From the NCBI GenBank assembly GCA_037953625.1, contig CM075652.1, positions 31,862,501 through 31,926,500 of the forward strand: 64,000 bases of DNA. The letters are read 5' to 3'. A model generated the notes under the pieces. The model was not told the origin of the DNA. It saw only the letters and a program-made list of their open reading frames with translations, and ran no database searches. Positions 1 through 11,024 of this stretch are shown in pieces. Made by a program: the position numbers and the translations under genes. How positions within the stretch are numbered: position 1 is the stretch's first letter; the number at the start of each line of letters is the position of its first letter. The DNA comes from Crotalaria pallida (Eukaryota > Streptophyta > Magnoliopsida > Fabales > Fabaceae).

Positions 1-783
1 AAAGGAGCATATAGGAAAACAGAGGAAGGGGACGTGGATAAGCCTTTGTGGATGAACCATTATCACACCGCCACGTGTAAGGATAAACTAGTAAGAGAAG
101 ACATCTGAACTAAAGCAGCAGAAGGCCTTAGCTTGTCGTTGTTGTTTCTAAAAGGAGAATTTGAGTTGCAGCAGCAAAATGCAATGATGAATTGAAGAGG
201 GGGAAAACCACGAAGAGGATGCTGGCCAGATGCAAGAAGTGGGAGCGGCGGATAGCGGTGATGGTTTTAGGAAGCGCAACCCAATGTCGGTGACGGAAGT
301 GGTCGGCATAACGGTGGCTCGGGAGGAAGGGGCCACACTGGAATTCTTGATTCTACTCAAATCTCTAATTGTTTAGATTTTTTAAGTGGGAATAGAAATT
401 TAGGGTCTGTTTGATTGTTGTTTTTAAAACAGTTCTTTTGTTTTTAGCAAAAAAAAAAACCATCTTCTCTTGTCTTGTCTTCTCTTGGTTGCCCACTCTT
501 CTCACATTTCATGTATCTGCTCCTTTCCGTCTAATATGCAACACTTTTAACTTTTCCGGTTTTGTAGTACCGGAATAGTATTTTCGGTACTACAAAGTCG
601 GAAGCCATTTTTCGGTTTAGTAAAACCGGAATAGTATTTAAATTGTTTCCGGTTTAACAAAATCGGAATGACTTTTCCGGCTTAATAAAACCGGAAAATT
701 TAACAAGTTAAAGGGTATTTTCGTCCACACAAATTATAAATGGGGGTCAAAAAGTCATATGTGGGGGCTGAAAAGCAATTTCC
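1..783. mobile_element. Mutator-like element (MULE), 3' portion cut by window edge
   Basis: This is the right-hand three quarters of the element seen complete at 21800-22837, nearly base for base. It ends in a terminal inverted repeat (about 520-783) and is followed by ATAACCGAC at 784-792, the right copy of the 9-bp target duplication. The same LTR site without the element is at 5538-5546. The TIR contains sub-repeats in which CCGGTTT is mirrored by AAACCGG. No transposase is encoded, so it is non-autonomous. It sits inside an F1 LTR. Confidence 0.85.
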
Positions 784-976
784 ATAACCGACCAAGCCAA
801 ACACATATAGTTCAGGTATTTCACATAGTCATTCACACATGGAAGCAATAGTACAAACAAATGCCAACGATTCTTTTATCTCTATACCTTTATTTTTTTC
901 TTTCTAATCAGCTCATTCTTATTCTCTAATTTATCATGCTATAGGTCTACTTTATTTCCCCCTATTTTAACCTTTT

Positions 977-1668
977 ATCGCGTCTGGTCGGTGTCGACCT
1001 CACATTATTAAATATAAATGATCGCGCTGGGTCGATGTGACCATCGCACTATTGAGTATGAATGATCGCGCTGGGTCTATGTGACCATCGCATTACTAAA
1101 TATAAATGATCGCGCTGGGTCGATGTGACCATCGCATTATTTAATATAAATGATCGCGCTGGGTCGATGTGACCATCGCATTATTGAGTATAAATGGTCG
1201 CGCTGGGTCGATTTGACCATCGCATTATTGAGTATAAACGATCGCGTTGGGTCGATATGACCTTCGCATTAATAAGTTCTATTATCGCGCTGGGTGATAT
1301 GACCTTCGCATATCGCGCTGGGTACATATACCTTCGCATTATTATGTATTATTATCGCGCTGGGTGATATGACCTTCGCATATCGCGCTGGGTACATATA
1401 CCTTCGCATTATTATTGTTTTCTTATCGCGCTGGGTGATATGACCTTCGCATGTCGCGCTGGGTACATATACCTTCGCATTATTATGTTTTGTTATCGCG
1501 CTGGGTGATATGACCTCCGCATATCGCGCTGGGTACATACAACCTTCGCATTATTAAGTTTTATTATCGCGCTGGGTAAATATGACCTTCGCATATCGCG
1601 CAAGGTACATACCACCTTCGCATTTATTAAATATCATTATAGCGCTGGGTCAATATGACCTTCGCATA
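977..1668. repeat. LTR minisatellite, TCGCGCTGGGT...GACCwTCGCAT
   Basis: About seven monomers of ~44 bp (core TCGCGCTGGGTCGATGTGAC) are followed by a higher-order array of alternating ~30-bp short forms (core TATCGCGCTGGGTGATATGA). Each monomer contains GGTC and GACC arms that could fold as a small hairpin. Copies lie at the same place in every F1 LTR: 5731-6424, 23031-23722 and 27753-28446. It lies inside the intron-like segment described in the findings. Confidence 0.9.
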
Positions 1669-2659
1669 ATTAAGTTTTCCTTCATTCATTCATTCATAAA
1701 TCCCTCTCTAACAATCACTCCCCTTTTTTCTAACTCTTAGTAAATTCATTTTCCAAGCTTTATCAACACTAATCCCATTCATTTATTTCCATAATCAATT
1801 ATTCCTTTAATCATATTGCCATAACATAATCAATTATTCATTTAATCGTATTGCAATAAAAACATCATTAAACTACTTTTCCTCATCACAAACAATTTCC
1901 CAAATATACACTTAAGTTCAAACATACACATATTCATGACAATTCACATATACACAACATCATGATTAATTAAATTCCTTTACTTCAATTCTATAATCAT
2001 TACTAATATTCATTACCCAATGGTTTATACCCTAACTAACACTTAACTCTTAGCAAGTATTATATACATACTAGAAACTCATCCCTAAATTAAGGTAATA
2101 CTCACTCCTTACCTCAAAATATCAAGAGATAGAGTAATTTTGTTTGTTCTAACTTGAGCCTTTCCCACCAAAAAGCTTATAACCAACAAGAGAGTGGAAG
2201 TACCTAAAACAAGAGTCATAAGGAGAAAGGATTATCATCTATACCATGGTTCATGCCAAGATTCAAGGAAAAATAAAGCTTCATGGCTTAGAGTTTGAAA
2301 ACCATCATGGATGGTAGAGAGAGAAAGGAGAAAACGAGTTTTAGAGGGAGAAAGAGGGAAACCCATAACTTAACACTTACTTGGAGAGGAGAATAGCAAG
2401 GTTTGATGATGGATTTTGTGGGAAATCACTTGCCTTTGCTTGATTTGAGAAGAAAGGAATGGAACCCTTGTGAGGAAGAAGAGGAACTCGTGGGTTTTTG
2501 AGAGAGAGTGAATTATGAGAGTGAAAGTGAGTGTATTGTATATGATTTAGAAGGAAAAATGAGTGGATGTGAATGAAAGCCCAAAAGAAAGATCCTATTT
2601 GTGTGGAGGGGAGTGCATCACGTGCACTCCTCTTTTTTTTTTTTTTTGTACAGACCCTA

Positions 2660-2890
2660 AAATAATCGATTACCCTAGCCTGATAATCGATTATTTCTTC
2701 AATGCGACATTTCTCAGTACATTCATCAGAGCCTAAGTAATCGATTAACTCCCTGAATGCAATCGATTAGTACTCAAAGTAATCGATTACTTTACCCTTG
2801 TAATAGATTAAATTGCTGCAACATCTCAAGTGTTTCCACCAGAGGCCTTGTAATCGATTACTGCCATGCAGAGTAATCGATTACTTCAGT
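2660..2890. repeat. Cluster of GTAATCGATTAC palindromes in F1 U3
   Basis: Several copies of the perfect palindrome GTAATCGATTAC or its core AATCGATTA occur within ~230 bp, near the start of the LTR in element orientation (about 170-400 bp in), so in presumed U3. The partner LTR (7420-7610) has fewer copies because of a short deletion. Function unknown; candidates are binding sites for a dimeric host factor or a silencing target. Confidence 0.8.
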
Positions 2891-3054
2891 GAAAAGTCAG
2901 ATTTTGATGATTTTCTAACTCCAATTCATCTCCTTAGGCCCCCATTCTCACTCAGGCTTGGATTACTACTTAAAATCCTCTCTTAAACTTGATAATTCTC
3001 CTAAATGCTTGGCATAAATCATATTATACCGAAATTAAACTTAGGGATGTTACA

Positions 3055-3732
3055 ATTATCCCCCACTTATTGGAATTTCGCCCCCGAAATTCCGTTAAGG
3101 TCCTTAAATGGAGAACCATCCCAAGGTAGGGCCTATAACTCATACCTTTACTTCCCTTATGTCTTGCTCTTATTTAAACGGGATTCTAAGTTAGGTTGCT
3201 AAGCTCTCCCCCACTTAGCATTGGCATACTACTTGAATTGCTACCAACAAGATAGGAATTTGGATATGTCGGTTTCTAGTCGGCTTTTATGCCAATTCTA
3301 TAATAGCATAAGGACTTAAGGTACAAAGAGGAATGGATTCATGGTAACTCTCGAGGAACTTAAACTTGCTTTCCGAGAGAACAACTAAGGCCATGAGATT
3401 TGGATGACTAATTGCAAAAGAACATCCGTTCGTGGTAAGGATTCTCCTCTTCATTAGGGACACGAATGGGTTAATAAGAATAAAAATTTAAGAACCGAAG
3501 GATTTCTAGGATAAGAATCGAGAAGAGAATCATGGGTAGGTTGAAGTAAAAGGGATCCTTGATTAAAAATCAAAGTTGCTACTTCACTTATGGTTTCTAC
3601 ACTTACTACTTTCCTTAAAACTTCTTCTTACTTCCTACAAGATCAGTCTTATAACGAACAACCCCCGCCCCGAATTGGAACGAGAAATAAAATACATGTC
3701 ATATGCTTTACAAAACTAATACAAAAGAATAC
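3055..3732 (-). other. F1 internal non-coding 3' region with polypurine tract and hairpin
   Basis: In element orientation this is the stretch after gag. The polypurine tract, AAGTGGGGGATAA on the minus strand, abuts the LTR. Just before it is a perfect 9-bp hairpin (3072-3093) with arms GGAATTTCG and CGAAATTCC around a G4 loop, a motif I associate with the Tekay/Del group. The remaining ~640 bp has no ORF and no recognisable pol remnant, so the element lacks protease, RT, RNase H and integrase. Confidence 0.8.
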
Positions 3733-4818
3733 CTAACGTGTACCTCCAACCAACTTATCAGCTTCTGTCACTTCTTCGCCATCGAGGGTGAATAATTTGC
3801 CCTTTTTAGGTGGTTTGTCGTTACCATCTTTCTGCGCCTTAACTATGTTCACCTCTTTCTTCATTGTCCTTTGGGGACAAGTGACTGCATAATGACCCAG
3901 CTTCCCGCAATGATGGCAAAGTGCTTCTTTTCTATTTGGGTTCAGACTCCAACACACTCCCCTATGCATCTTGCCACAATGCTGGAAAGTGGGAATGGGA
4001 CCATACGCATTCACTGTCTGTCCAGGTGCCATGGGAACTAGTGCCCTAGGTGAAGGATATGGTTCTGACTTCAGAATTGGTCCCTTATCCTTGATTGGAC
4101 CACCACTTCCCTGCCCTGTCCTGCTTTTATCTTCCGACATTTTCCTCTTAAGACCCTTCTCATAAGTGCTTGCCATTTTGACCAAGCGGGCCAAGTTGTC
4201 AATATTTTGATACTCACAAGAGAGACGAATATCACTTCGAAGTCCAGCTTCAAACTTAACACATTTACCGCGCTCACTTGCATCGCGATAATCAGAAAAA
4301 CGAATAAGATCTTTGAACCGAGCTGCGTAATCTCCAACTGACATAGAGCCTTGTCTCAGCTAGAGAAAAGCAATCTCCTTTTCCCTCCGGACATCTTCTG
4401 GGAAATACTTCCCCAGGAAAAGATCCTTAAACACTTCCCAAGAAACAACCGGATTGGCTGCCACCAATCCCCTCCTTTGCTGATCCCACCAATGCTCAGC
4501 CTCATTAGTCAGCATGAATTCAGCCAGTCGAACATGCTGCTCCATGGGTGGGTGAATAGAGTGGAGGATCTTCTCGATCTCCTGAATCCATCTCTGGGCT
4601 CCATCAGGGTCATTTCGACCCTCGAAACGAGGTGGATCATTCTTTTGAAACCTAGCCATCCAGTCCACCTCAACCGGAGCTGGTTGCAGAGCTGCTGCTG
4701 CTGCTGTGGCTGCTGCTGCTGCTGCAGCTGCCATCTGTTCTCCCTGTTGCTGCTGCATCTGAGTCAGATGCTCCAGACTGGCTGCTAGACCATCATTTCC
4801 TACCCTTCTTCCAGCCAT
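3733..4818 (-). pseudogene. gag: F1-A gag, broken by one nonsense codon
   Basis: Gag capsid/nucleocapsid protein of a Ty3/gypsy element, in two blocks: residues 1-152 (4818-4363) and the rest (to 3733), separated by an in-frame TAG at 4360-4362. The intact homologue at 25786-26868 reads CAG here, so this is a C-to-T nonsense change. A poly-Ala/Gln stretch near residue 25-45 is followed by a retrotrans_gag-type domain (WMARF, AEHWWDQ, LGKYFPEDVR) and two zinc knuckles near the end: the first has lost its first Cys (FQHCGKMHRGVC), the second is CHHCGKLGHYAVTC. It would coat element RNA in cytoplasmic particles. No pol follows. Confidence 0.88.
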
Positions 4819-4915
4819 ACTGTTTATCCACGGAGAACAGACGAGTAAGGCTTACTAAATATATATATAGTACTATAAATATCTTATAGAAATTCTAAAC
4901 CATTACTATGAGCAT

Positions 4916-4990
4916 GAATTACTCGCTAGGTGAGTAATCATTGGAGTTGCATAACTCCTTGGCCGAGGAGAAACTGCTCTGATACCATAA
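4916..4990 (-). promoter_or_regulatory. F1 primer binding site and structured 5' leader
   Basis: On the minus strand TGGTATCAGAGC (4976-4987) matches the primer site for initiator methionine tRNA and lies 3 nt after the LTR end. Downstream come two predicted stem-loops: SL1 with arms GGAGTT and AACTCC, and SL2 (4917-4939) with arms GATTACTC and GAGTAATT around the loop ACCTAGC. SL2 recurs in F2 and F3 with compensatory changes. Confidence 0.85.
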
Positions 4991-7769
4991 TGTAACACCT
5001 AGGATTATTACCCTTAAAACCCCATCATTTAATTATATGAACTTAAAAATTCCTTTTTATTTTAATAAAATCAACCGTCAAACGGACGGAGTTTCGTTTG
5101 CTTATCGGACTTTTCTAAAATTACACCTGTGAAAACATTTACCAAATAAACATTCAGTAGCCAGCAGGGCTTACATCAAGAATATATTTGCATCATAACG
5201 AGGCCCAAAGGCTCAAAATTATAAATTCCATATCAGAGTTAAAAGTAGCAGCGAAACACCAAGTTAGGAATATAAGTTCAAAGACCCTAAGCTTTTTAGC
5301 AAAAGAGATATATCCTAAGCCTCGCTCAAAAAGTATATACAACACATTTACATCAAAATAATATAGGAGGCTTAGGTCCAGTGTCATATCCTATCCCCTG
5401 ACACCCCTACTATCCCTGTAAGGGATAGTAATCCTGCTCGGCCGAATCTGGTGTATGCTCCAACTCGGTACCAGAAAAATGGTAAGGAGGTGAGCACTAC
5501 ACAGTAAAGTAGAAATAGCAGTTTCTCATATGACATAATAACCGACCAAGCCAAACACATATAGTTCAGGTATTTCACATAGTCATTCACACATGGAAAC
5601 AATAGTACAAACAAATGCCAATGATTATTTTATCTCTATACCTTTATTTTGTTTTCTTTCTAATCAGCTCATTCTTATTCTCTAATTTATCATGCTATAG
5701 GTCTACTTTATTTCCCCTATTTTAACCTTTTATCGCGTCTGGTCGGTGTCGACCTCGCATTATTAAATATAAATGATCGCGCTGGGTCGATGTGACCATC
5801 GCACTATTGAGTATGAATGATCGCGCTGGGTCGATGTGACCATAGCATTAATAAATATAAATGATCGCGCTGGGTCGATGTGACCATCGCATTATTGAAT
5901 ATAAATGATCGCGCTGGGTCGATGTGACCATCGCATTATTGAGTATAAATGATCGCGCTGGGTCGATATGACCATCGTATTATTGAGTATAAATGATCGC
6001 GCTGGGTCGATATGACCTTCGCATTAATAAGTTCTATTATCGCGCTGGGTGATATGACCTTCGCATATCGCACTGGGTACATATACCTTCGCATTATTAT
6101 GTATTATTATCGCGCTGGGTGATATGACCTTCGCATATCGCGCTGGGTACATATACCTTCGCATAATTATTGTTTTCTTATCGCGCTGGGTGATATGACC
6201 TTCGCATGTCGCGCTGGGTACATATACCTTCGCATTATTATGTTTTGTTATCGCGCTGGATGATATGACCTCCGCATATCGCGCTGGGTACATACAACCT
6301 TCGCATTACTAAGTTTTATTATCGCGCTGGGTAAATATGACCTTCGCATATCGCGCTAGGTACATACAACCTTCGCATTTATTAAATATCATTATCGCGC
6401 TGGGTCAATATGACCTTCGCATAATTAAGTTTTCCTTCATTCATTCATTCATAAATCCCTCTCTAACAATCACTCCCCTTTTTTCTAACTCTTAGTAAAT
6501 TCATTTTCCAAGCTTTATCAACACTAATCCCATTCATTTATTTCCATAATCAATTATTCATTTAATCATATTGCCATAACATAATCCATTATTCATTTAA
6601 TCGTATTGCAATAAAAACATCATTAAACTACTTATCCTCATCACAAACAATTTCCCAAATATACACTTAAGTTCAAACATACACATATTCATGACAATTC
6701 ACATATACACAACATCATGATTAATTAAATTCCTTTACTTCAATTCTATAGTCATTACTAATATTCATTACCCTATGGTTTATACCCTAACTAACACTTA
6801 ACTCTTAGCAAGTATTTTATACATACTAGAAACTCATCCCTAAATTAAGGTAATACTCACTCCTTACCTCAAAATATCAAGAGATAGAGTAATTTTGTTT
6901 GTTCTAACTTGAGCCTTTCCCACCAAAAAGCTTATAACCAACAAGAGAGTGGAAGTACCTAAAACAAGAGTCATAAGGAGAAAGGATTATCAACTATACC
7001 ATGGTTCATGCCAAGATTCAAGGAAAAATAAAGCTTCATGGCTTAGAGTTTGAAAACCATCATGGATGGTAGAGAGAGAAAGGAGAAAACGAGTTTTAGA
7101 GGGAGAAAGAGGGAAACCCATAACTTAACACTTACTTGGAGAGGAGAATAGCAAGGTTTGATGATGGATTTTGTGGGAAATCACTTGCCTTTGCTTGATT
7201 TGAGAAGAAAGGAATGGAACCCTTGTGAGGAAGAAGAGGAACTCGTGGGTTTTTGAGAGAGAGTGAATTATGAGAGTGAAAGTGAGTGTATTGTATTTGT
7301 TTTAGAAGGAAAAATGAGTGGATGTGAATGAAAGCCCAAAAGAAAGATCCTATTTGTGTGGAGGGGAGTGCATCACGTGCACTCCTCTTTTTCTTTTTTT
7401 TTTGTACAGACCCTAAAATAATCGATTACCCTAGCCTGATAATCGATTATTTCTTCAATGCAACATTTCTCAGTACATTCGTCAGAGCCTAAGTAATCGA
7501 TTAACTCCCTGAATGTAATCGATTAAATTGCTGCAACATCTCAAGTGTTTCCACCAGAGGCCTTGTAATCGATTACTGCCATGCAGAGTAATCGATTACT
7601 TCAATGAAAAGTCAGATTTTGATGATTTTCTAACTCCAATTCATCTCCTTAGGCCCCCATTCTCACTCAGGCTTGGATTACTACTTAAAATCCTCTCTTA
7701 AACTTGATAATTCTCCTAAATGCTTGGCATAAATCATATTATACCGAAATTAAACTTAGGGATGTTACA
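4991..7769 (-). repeat. F1-A 5' LTR (2779 bp)
   Basis: Complete LTR bounded by TGTAACACC (plus-strand start) and GGATGTTACA (end), i.e. TG...CA in element orientation. It carries the unoccupied MULE target site (5538-5546), minisatellite 5731-6424, splice-donor-like GTAAGG (first base 6867, minus strand), the matching acceptor position at 5472 (here TG, not AG), a 10-bp hairpin at 5408-5430 and U3 palindromes at 7420-7610. The presumed 5-bp target duplication would start CGAAG at 7770; its partner lies left of the window. The counterpart at 27041-29791 differs by scattered substitutions and a 31-bp deletion. Confidence 0.9.
5731..6424. repeat. LTR minisatellite, second copy
   Basis: Same array as 977-1668 (~44-bp monomers then ~30-bp alternating forms) in the other LTR of F1-A, with substitutions scattered between the two LTRs. 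Confidence 0.9.
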
Positions 7770-9139
7770 CGAAGCGCCAACTACCCTCGATTTAGCGAGC
7801 TCCCTCATACGAGCAGCAGCCTTATTTTCCCTAGCCATCTTAACTGCAAAACAGCAAAACAAAAATACAAATGTTAAAAAAAAAGCATATGCCAAGCTCG
7901 GCTTTCACAAGCTCTTGGGGAAAAATAATGATGTTCCTAATATCGACTTGACCATTGGTTTTAAGGTAGTAGAAGAAGGTATCACAGGTATGCCTCTCAT
8001 CGCTCGTCAATTCTTTGTCATAATGATATTGATAAAGCTTTGAGTGTCTGTTGAAGAAGTCAGGTGTCCATGATAATGGGAACCGAGGCTCACCGCCCTC
8101 CATAAACCAACATTCTCCCTCTCCGACGAATTGATACTTGAAAAATAACGGCTTAAAAGTTTTCCACGAATCGGTGAATTTGGCAAAGAGAGCATGCTCA
8201 TTACGTGCCTTCAGCGATACCCACAGTCTTTTGGTTGACCCCTTCTCGAAAATATTTATTTGCGGTATGTACAGCCATAGGAATGCTCGGAGCGAACATG
8301 TCAGTCTTCGGGCCGTGCAAAATTTTTGAAATTGCACGAACAAACGCCCAACCACTAGGATGTAGTTGGGTGGGAGCCAAGCACAGCCGACGCAACAGAG
8401 CTATCTCCAGATCGGAAAAGGGCATCTTAACGCCCAGTCTTATCACGACCTCCTCGTGCATGAAAAACTCCTTACGGTTCCCTCCAATTGTTGTGCATAC
8501 TCGGTCATTAGCCGAAGGAGCACTAATGGTGTAAGACGTCCCAGCTTCATCCGTGGGGCACGGGAGTATGTTGGCTCGGATATGGCCCAGATTGCTGCCA
8601 ACTAAAGCCGACGGTGTACCGAGCACCTCCAAATCAACCCAATCATAGGCTTTAGAGTTCGGAGGTACAGGAAATTCATGAGGATGTGTAACGCATCGAC
8701 GAACCATACCTAGGGAAAGGGAAGACTCGGCATCAGAATCTATAAAATCATACTCTACAGAAACCCTAACCCTAGGTCGGTTGGTCCTATAGCCGAGCCT
8801 ACTACACCTCCCCCTAACCTTTATGGATTTCCACCAAAAAGGCCTTTCCCAGGGACGATTCACGGCGGAGCACTTTGAGGTGCGAAACGCTACTTGCGCC
8901 CGCTCCTCCGCCGCACGATAAGCTGACTTTCTACTTTCCTCATCTATGGAATTTTGGGGATAATCCACCGATAACGGTGTCTCCACCGTAGGATCCACCA
9001 TGCGATGGCGGAAAGGGGAAGGGAGAAAATCCAAGATCTCCAAATCAGAAGAGGACGAAGATGGAGAAGAAGAAGAAGAATCCTCAATGTCACTCAACCC
9101 CAAAATTTTAGACCACTTTTCATACCATTCATTATCCAT
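7770..9139 (-). pseudogene. Antisense extra ORF of a Tat-type element (PF04195-like), frameshifted and truncated
   Basis: A protein resembling the 'putative gypsy type transposon' family (recognised by eye from PTQLHPSGWAFVRA and the later FPLSWT). The likely start is the Met at 9139, followed by acidic and Ser-rich sequence. The first frame ends at 8201; the family's second half continues in another frame from about 8300 (SLRAFLWLYIPQIN) to about 7890, so a frameshift separates them. At the end an intron is likely: TTTTGCAG (minus strand, near 7845) precedes a reading frame starting KMARENKAAARMRELAKS, cut off at 7770 by the F1 insertion. It runs opposite to its own element, as extra ORFs between pol and 3' LTR do in Tat elements. 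Function unknown. Confidence 0.65.
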
Positions 9140-9838
9140 GATTAAGTAAAGAACCCAGAAACGGAACCTAGAAACAGAACCCAGAGAAAGAAACCCAGAA
9201 AGAAATGCTAAACCCAATGAAAACTAGAAAACCAGAACCTTAGAACTTAGAGAAAACAGTATAGCAGGAAGGGATCAAAGTACCTAAAACTTGAAAATTG
9301 GCACGAACTGAACTGAAGTAGCAAGACGGAAGCCAAAAAGCTTCAAGAGAGAATGGCAGTGAAAACGCGATGGAGAAATATCGGAAATCCAGAAGCCAAG
9401 GAGGAAAATCGCAGGAAGGAGAAGAATATCAGAAGCCAAGGTTTGGAGGAAAGTGAATAAAAGGAAAGGGAAGGGGCAGTTGAAGTTCAAAAAGAAACTT
9501 CCCCCCACATTTTAAGCATTTGGGCCTGTTTGCAAAGGGCCCAAAACCTACATTGAGCCACGAAAAAGGACACGTGGCGCGCAATCTGTGGAAGGAAACA
9601 TTTAAAAAACCCAAAAGGCAGCATGCATAATGATGACACCTCTGACACAAACAGCACGTGTCATTAAAAGGACACCCAAACGTCCTTTCGAACAGACGAA
9701 GGGACAGCTAAGCACAACAGGTCACCTCAAGGACATTGCCTCAGTCCGACCACGATACTCGACTCCTCGAACCAACGATATCAGAAAACTCTCAGCTCGG
9801 CTCAAGACTCAAAAAGTCTTACTGAGCTAGGGGGCTTA
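9140..9838 (+). other. Tat-type element, region between antisense ORF and 3' LTR
   Basis: It has no convincing gene, only short ORFs. It could hold the promoter and 5' UTR of the antisense ORF. It ends in a plus-strand polypurine tract, CTAGGGGGCTTA (9827-9838), directly before the LTR start at 9839, which sets the element's orientation as plus. Confidence 0.6.
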
Positions 9839-10359
9839 TGTGGTAGACCGACCCTCGGCCTACCCTCTAAGTACTCGGCCGACCAGATTTCTCTATCTGA
9901 CAGGTCATGCCTATCCAAGCCGAGCGCTTGTACTACGACCCACCCTAGCGACTTAGAGCCGACCGTATGGGCCTTGCCCCCTAAAGAGTCCGAGCTAGGG
10001 GCGCGTGAGCCTAACTTGCCAACAGGGATAAGATCTCCCAATACAGGATAAGGATGAAGGACTCATCCCTTATCCTAAATGGGACACGTTAGCAGCCTTG
10101 CTGGACCTCCGTACGGGCCCACAAGGTACAATGCCACCCGTATAAATAGTTGTCTCCAGCAAGGGGCTCTGGTACGTTCTCTCTCTCCCTAATTGCACAT
10201 TTGCACACACCAGTGATTAGGGAAACCCTAGCTGTCCCAACTGGACATCTAGCATACCTAAGAAATCATATACTAACATCAGACTACTCTCTACCTCACT
10301 GGTCTCTCAATACCTTTGAGCTAGGGATACATCTGGAACACAGTGTCCTAGACACTACA
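9839..10359 (+). repeat. Tat-type element 3' LTR (521 bp)
   Basis: It starts TGTGGTAGACC after the polypurine tract and ends CACTACA, where homology to the F2 LTR resumes (AGAGTGATGA at 10360 matches 38503 onward). A TATA box, TATAAATAG, is at 10141-10149. The GC-rich U3 contrasts with the AT-rich flanks. Its 5' LTR and gag-pol are not in the window; they would lie left of the F1 insertion. Confidence 0.75.
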
Positions 10360-11024
10360 AGAGTGATGAATGAAGTGTTGTTGGTGAGTTTTGCTTTGTT
10401 CTTGTTTATTTACACATGTGTTTGAAAAATGTGGCTGACATGGAAAGCTTCCTTCAGAAGCTTGGTGAATAAGTGGATGAGAAAAGAAGCTTCCCCTAGA
10501 AGCTTTGTAACTTGTGGTGGAGAGTAAAACCTTCCACAAGAAGCTTTGACTATTGGCTTTTAATTGACTTATTATTATAATTTTTTTGTCAAACCACGAG
10601 TGGTAATCGATTACCCCAGTCAGGTAATCAATTACATTCCAATTTCCACCATTAGTGTACTCCTCACAGAAACCATGGAAAGCTTCCTGGAGGTAATCGA
10701 TTACCTCCCATAAATCACAATTTCACGGTTTTCCACAGAAGGTCAATAATCAATTACTTACCCAAACGTAATAGATTACTTTCCTGAATCCAATTCTTAG
10801 GGCTTTTCACAGAATCATGGTAATCTATTATCTCCCCAAGGTAATCGTTTACCCTACTGGATTTTAATATTTGGAGTATTTCAAATCCTAAGACATTCTC
10901 CTTAACTCTTACATGCATTTTGGCCATGATTATTTCATTCAACCCTAGCTTACTCTTACAATTTCAATTAGCTTGACTTAGATTTATTCTAATTAAGCTT
11001 GGAATTGAAATTCGGGATGCTACA
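10360..11024 (-). repeat. F2 LTR remnant interrupted by the Tat element
   Basis: It aligns with the end of the F2 LTR at 38503-39171, ending GGGATGCTACA before an internal PPT and hairpin. It contains a cluster of AATCGATTA-type palindromes (10600-10860), some decayed. The Tat element lies immediately left, so it inserted into this LTR. Confidence 0.8.

Larger units (their letters stand above)
784..3054 (-). repeat. F1 gag-only retrotransposon, 3' LTR (partial, interrupted by MULE)
   Basis: This stretch repeats at 5538-7769 (the partner LTR of the same element) and at 22838-25107. In element orientation (minus strand) the LTR begins TGTAACATCC, seen on the plus strand as the end GGATGTTACA at 3054. 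It holds a minisatellite (977-1668), an AT-rich central part, a splice-donor-like block near 2090-2120 and a cluster of GTAATCGATTAC palindromes (2660-2890). The rest of the LTR lies left of the MULE, outside the window. No protein-coding gene is present; an 89-codon ORF here is simply the minisatellite read in frame. Confidence 0.85.

Noticed and set aside
1269..1538. 89-codon repeat protein
   Set aside because: It is the minisatellite read in one frame; repeats give repeating residues without any start context or conservation.
977..1668. CRISPR-like array of repeats and spacers
   Set aside because: Units abut without unique spacers, vary in length, lie inside plant LTRs and recur at the same LTR position; this is a minisatellite.
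4351..4788. Plus-strand 145-codon Cys/Ser-rich ORF over gag
   Set aside because: Shadow of the gag Gln/Ala codons on the opposite strand.
8760..8785. Telomere-like CCCTAACCCTA
   Set aside because: Only about one and a half units, inside the antisense ORF; not an interstitial telomere array.
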